Shown: positions 5,596 through 5,632 of the stretch, one piece after another
Layout: each line of letters starts with the position of its first letter
Position numbering within the stretch: position 1 is the first letter of the stretch
Assembly (NCBI GenBank): GCA_017404585.1
Contig: JAFRCB010000004.1
Coordinates: 1 to 5,632, forward strand
Reading direction: 5' to 3'
From: Lachnospiraceae bacterium
GTDB lineage: Bacteria; Bacillota; Clostridia; Lachnospirales; Lachnospiraceae
DNA length: 5,632 bases
Notes under the pieces: model-generated
Told to the model about the DNA's origin: nothing
The model's input: only the letters and a program-made list of their open reading frames with translations
Databases searched by the model: none
Made by a program: the position numbers and the translations under genes

Positions 5596-5627
5596 TTGCC
5601 AATAAATATTCAGTTCGAAGGAGTCCT

Positions 5628-5632
5628 ATGGC
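5628..5632 (+). CDS. First codons of an unidentified gene, cut by the window edge
   Basis: Only the ATG and two bases of the next codon are present, so the product cannot be named. The start is supported by AAGGAG at 5618-5623, four bases before the ATG, and by a well-formed promoter at 5567-5595. The gene is divergent from hisJ, with 323 bp between their starts. Confidence 0.7.

Overview
The window reads as chromosomal DNA from a Gram-positive anaerobe of the class Clostridia, probably Lachnospiraceae-like. This is inferred from moderate GC content, AGGAGG-type ribosome binding sites, sigma-A-like promoters, an anaerobic (cobalt-early, Cbi-type) cobalamin pathway, a PHP-family histidinol phosphatase and a lipobox lipoprotein. 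The species cannot be named from this sequence alone. Nearly all coding is on the minus strand, so the genes are transcribed from right to left as printed.

Right to left: positions 5305-5627 are a divergent intergenic region. It holds a good plus-strand promoter for a gene that only begins at 5628, a plausible minus-strand promoter for the histidine genes, and between them an unexplained set of inverted repeats with a terminator-like hairpin. Next come hisJ (4480-5304, histidinol-phosphate phosphatase) and hisB (3806-4396, imidazoleglycerol-phosphate dehydratase), a two-gene histidine transcription unit closed by a clear intrinsic terminator at 3731-3761. Beyond it, 3348-3709 is a non-coding array of five tandem 73-74 bp units, each able to form a hairpin. 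It sits upstream of a predicted surface lipoprotein (1834-3237) with a ComEC-like metallo-beta-lactamase domain, an acidic repetitive insert and a C-terminal tail resembling a wall-binding repeat.

The left part holds cobalamin corrin-ring genes: cbiD (467-1717) and the first half of cbiF (1-383). CbiF methylates C11 of cobalt-precorrin-4, and CbiD later methylates C1 of cobalt-precorrin-5B. CbiG, which acts between them, is not in the window and could lie beyond the left edge. CbiD carries an in-frame triplication of a 13-residue unit that is unusual for this enzyme.

The enzymes themselves are ordinary. What stands out is repeat expansion at three separate places (39 bp x3 in cbiD, 33 bp x2 in the lipoprotein gene, about 74 bp x5 between genes) and the structured region in front of hisJ. 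No mobile element, CRISPR array, rRNA or intact tRNA gene was seen.
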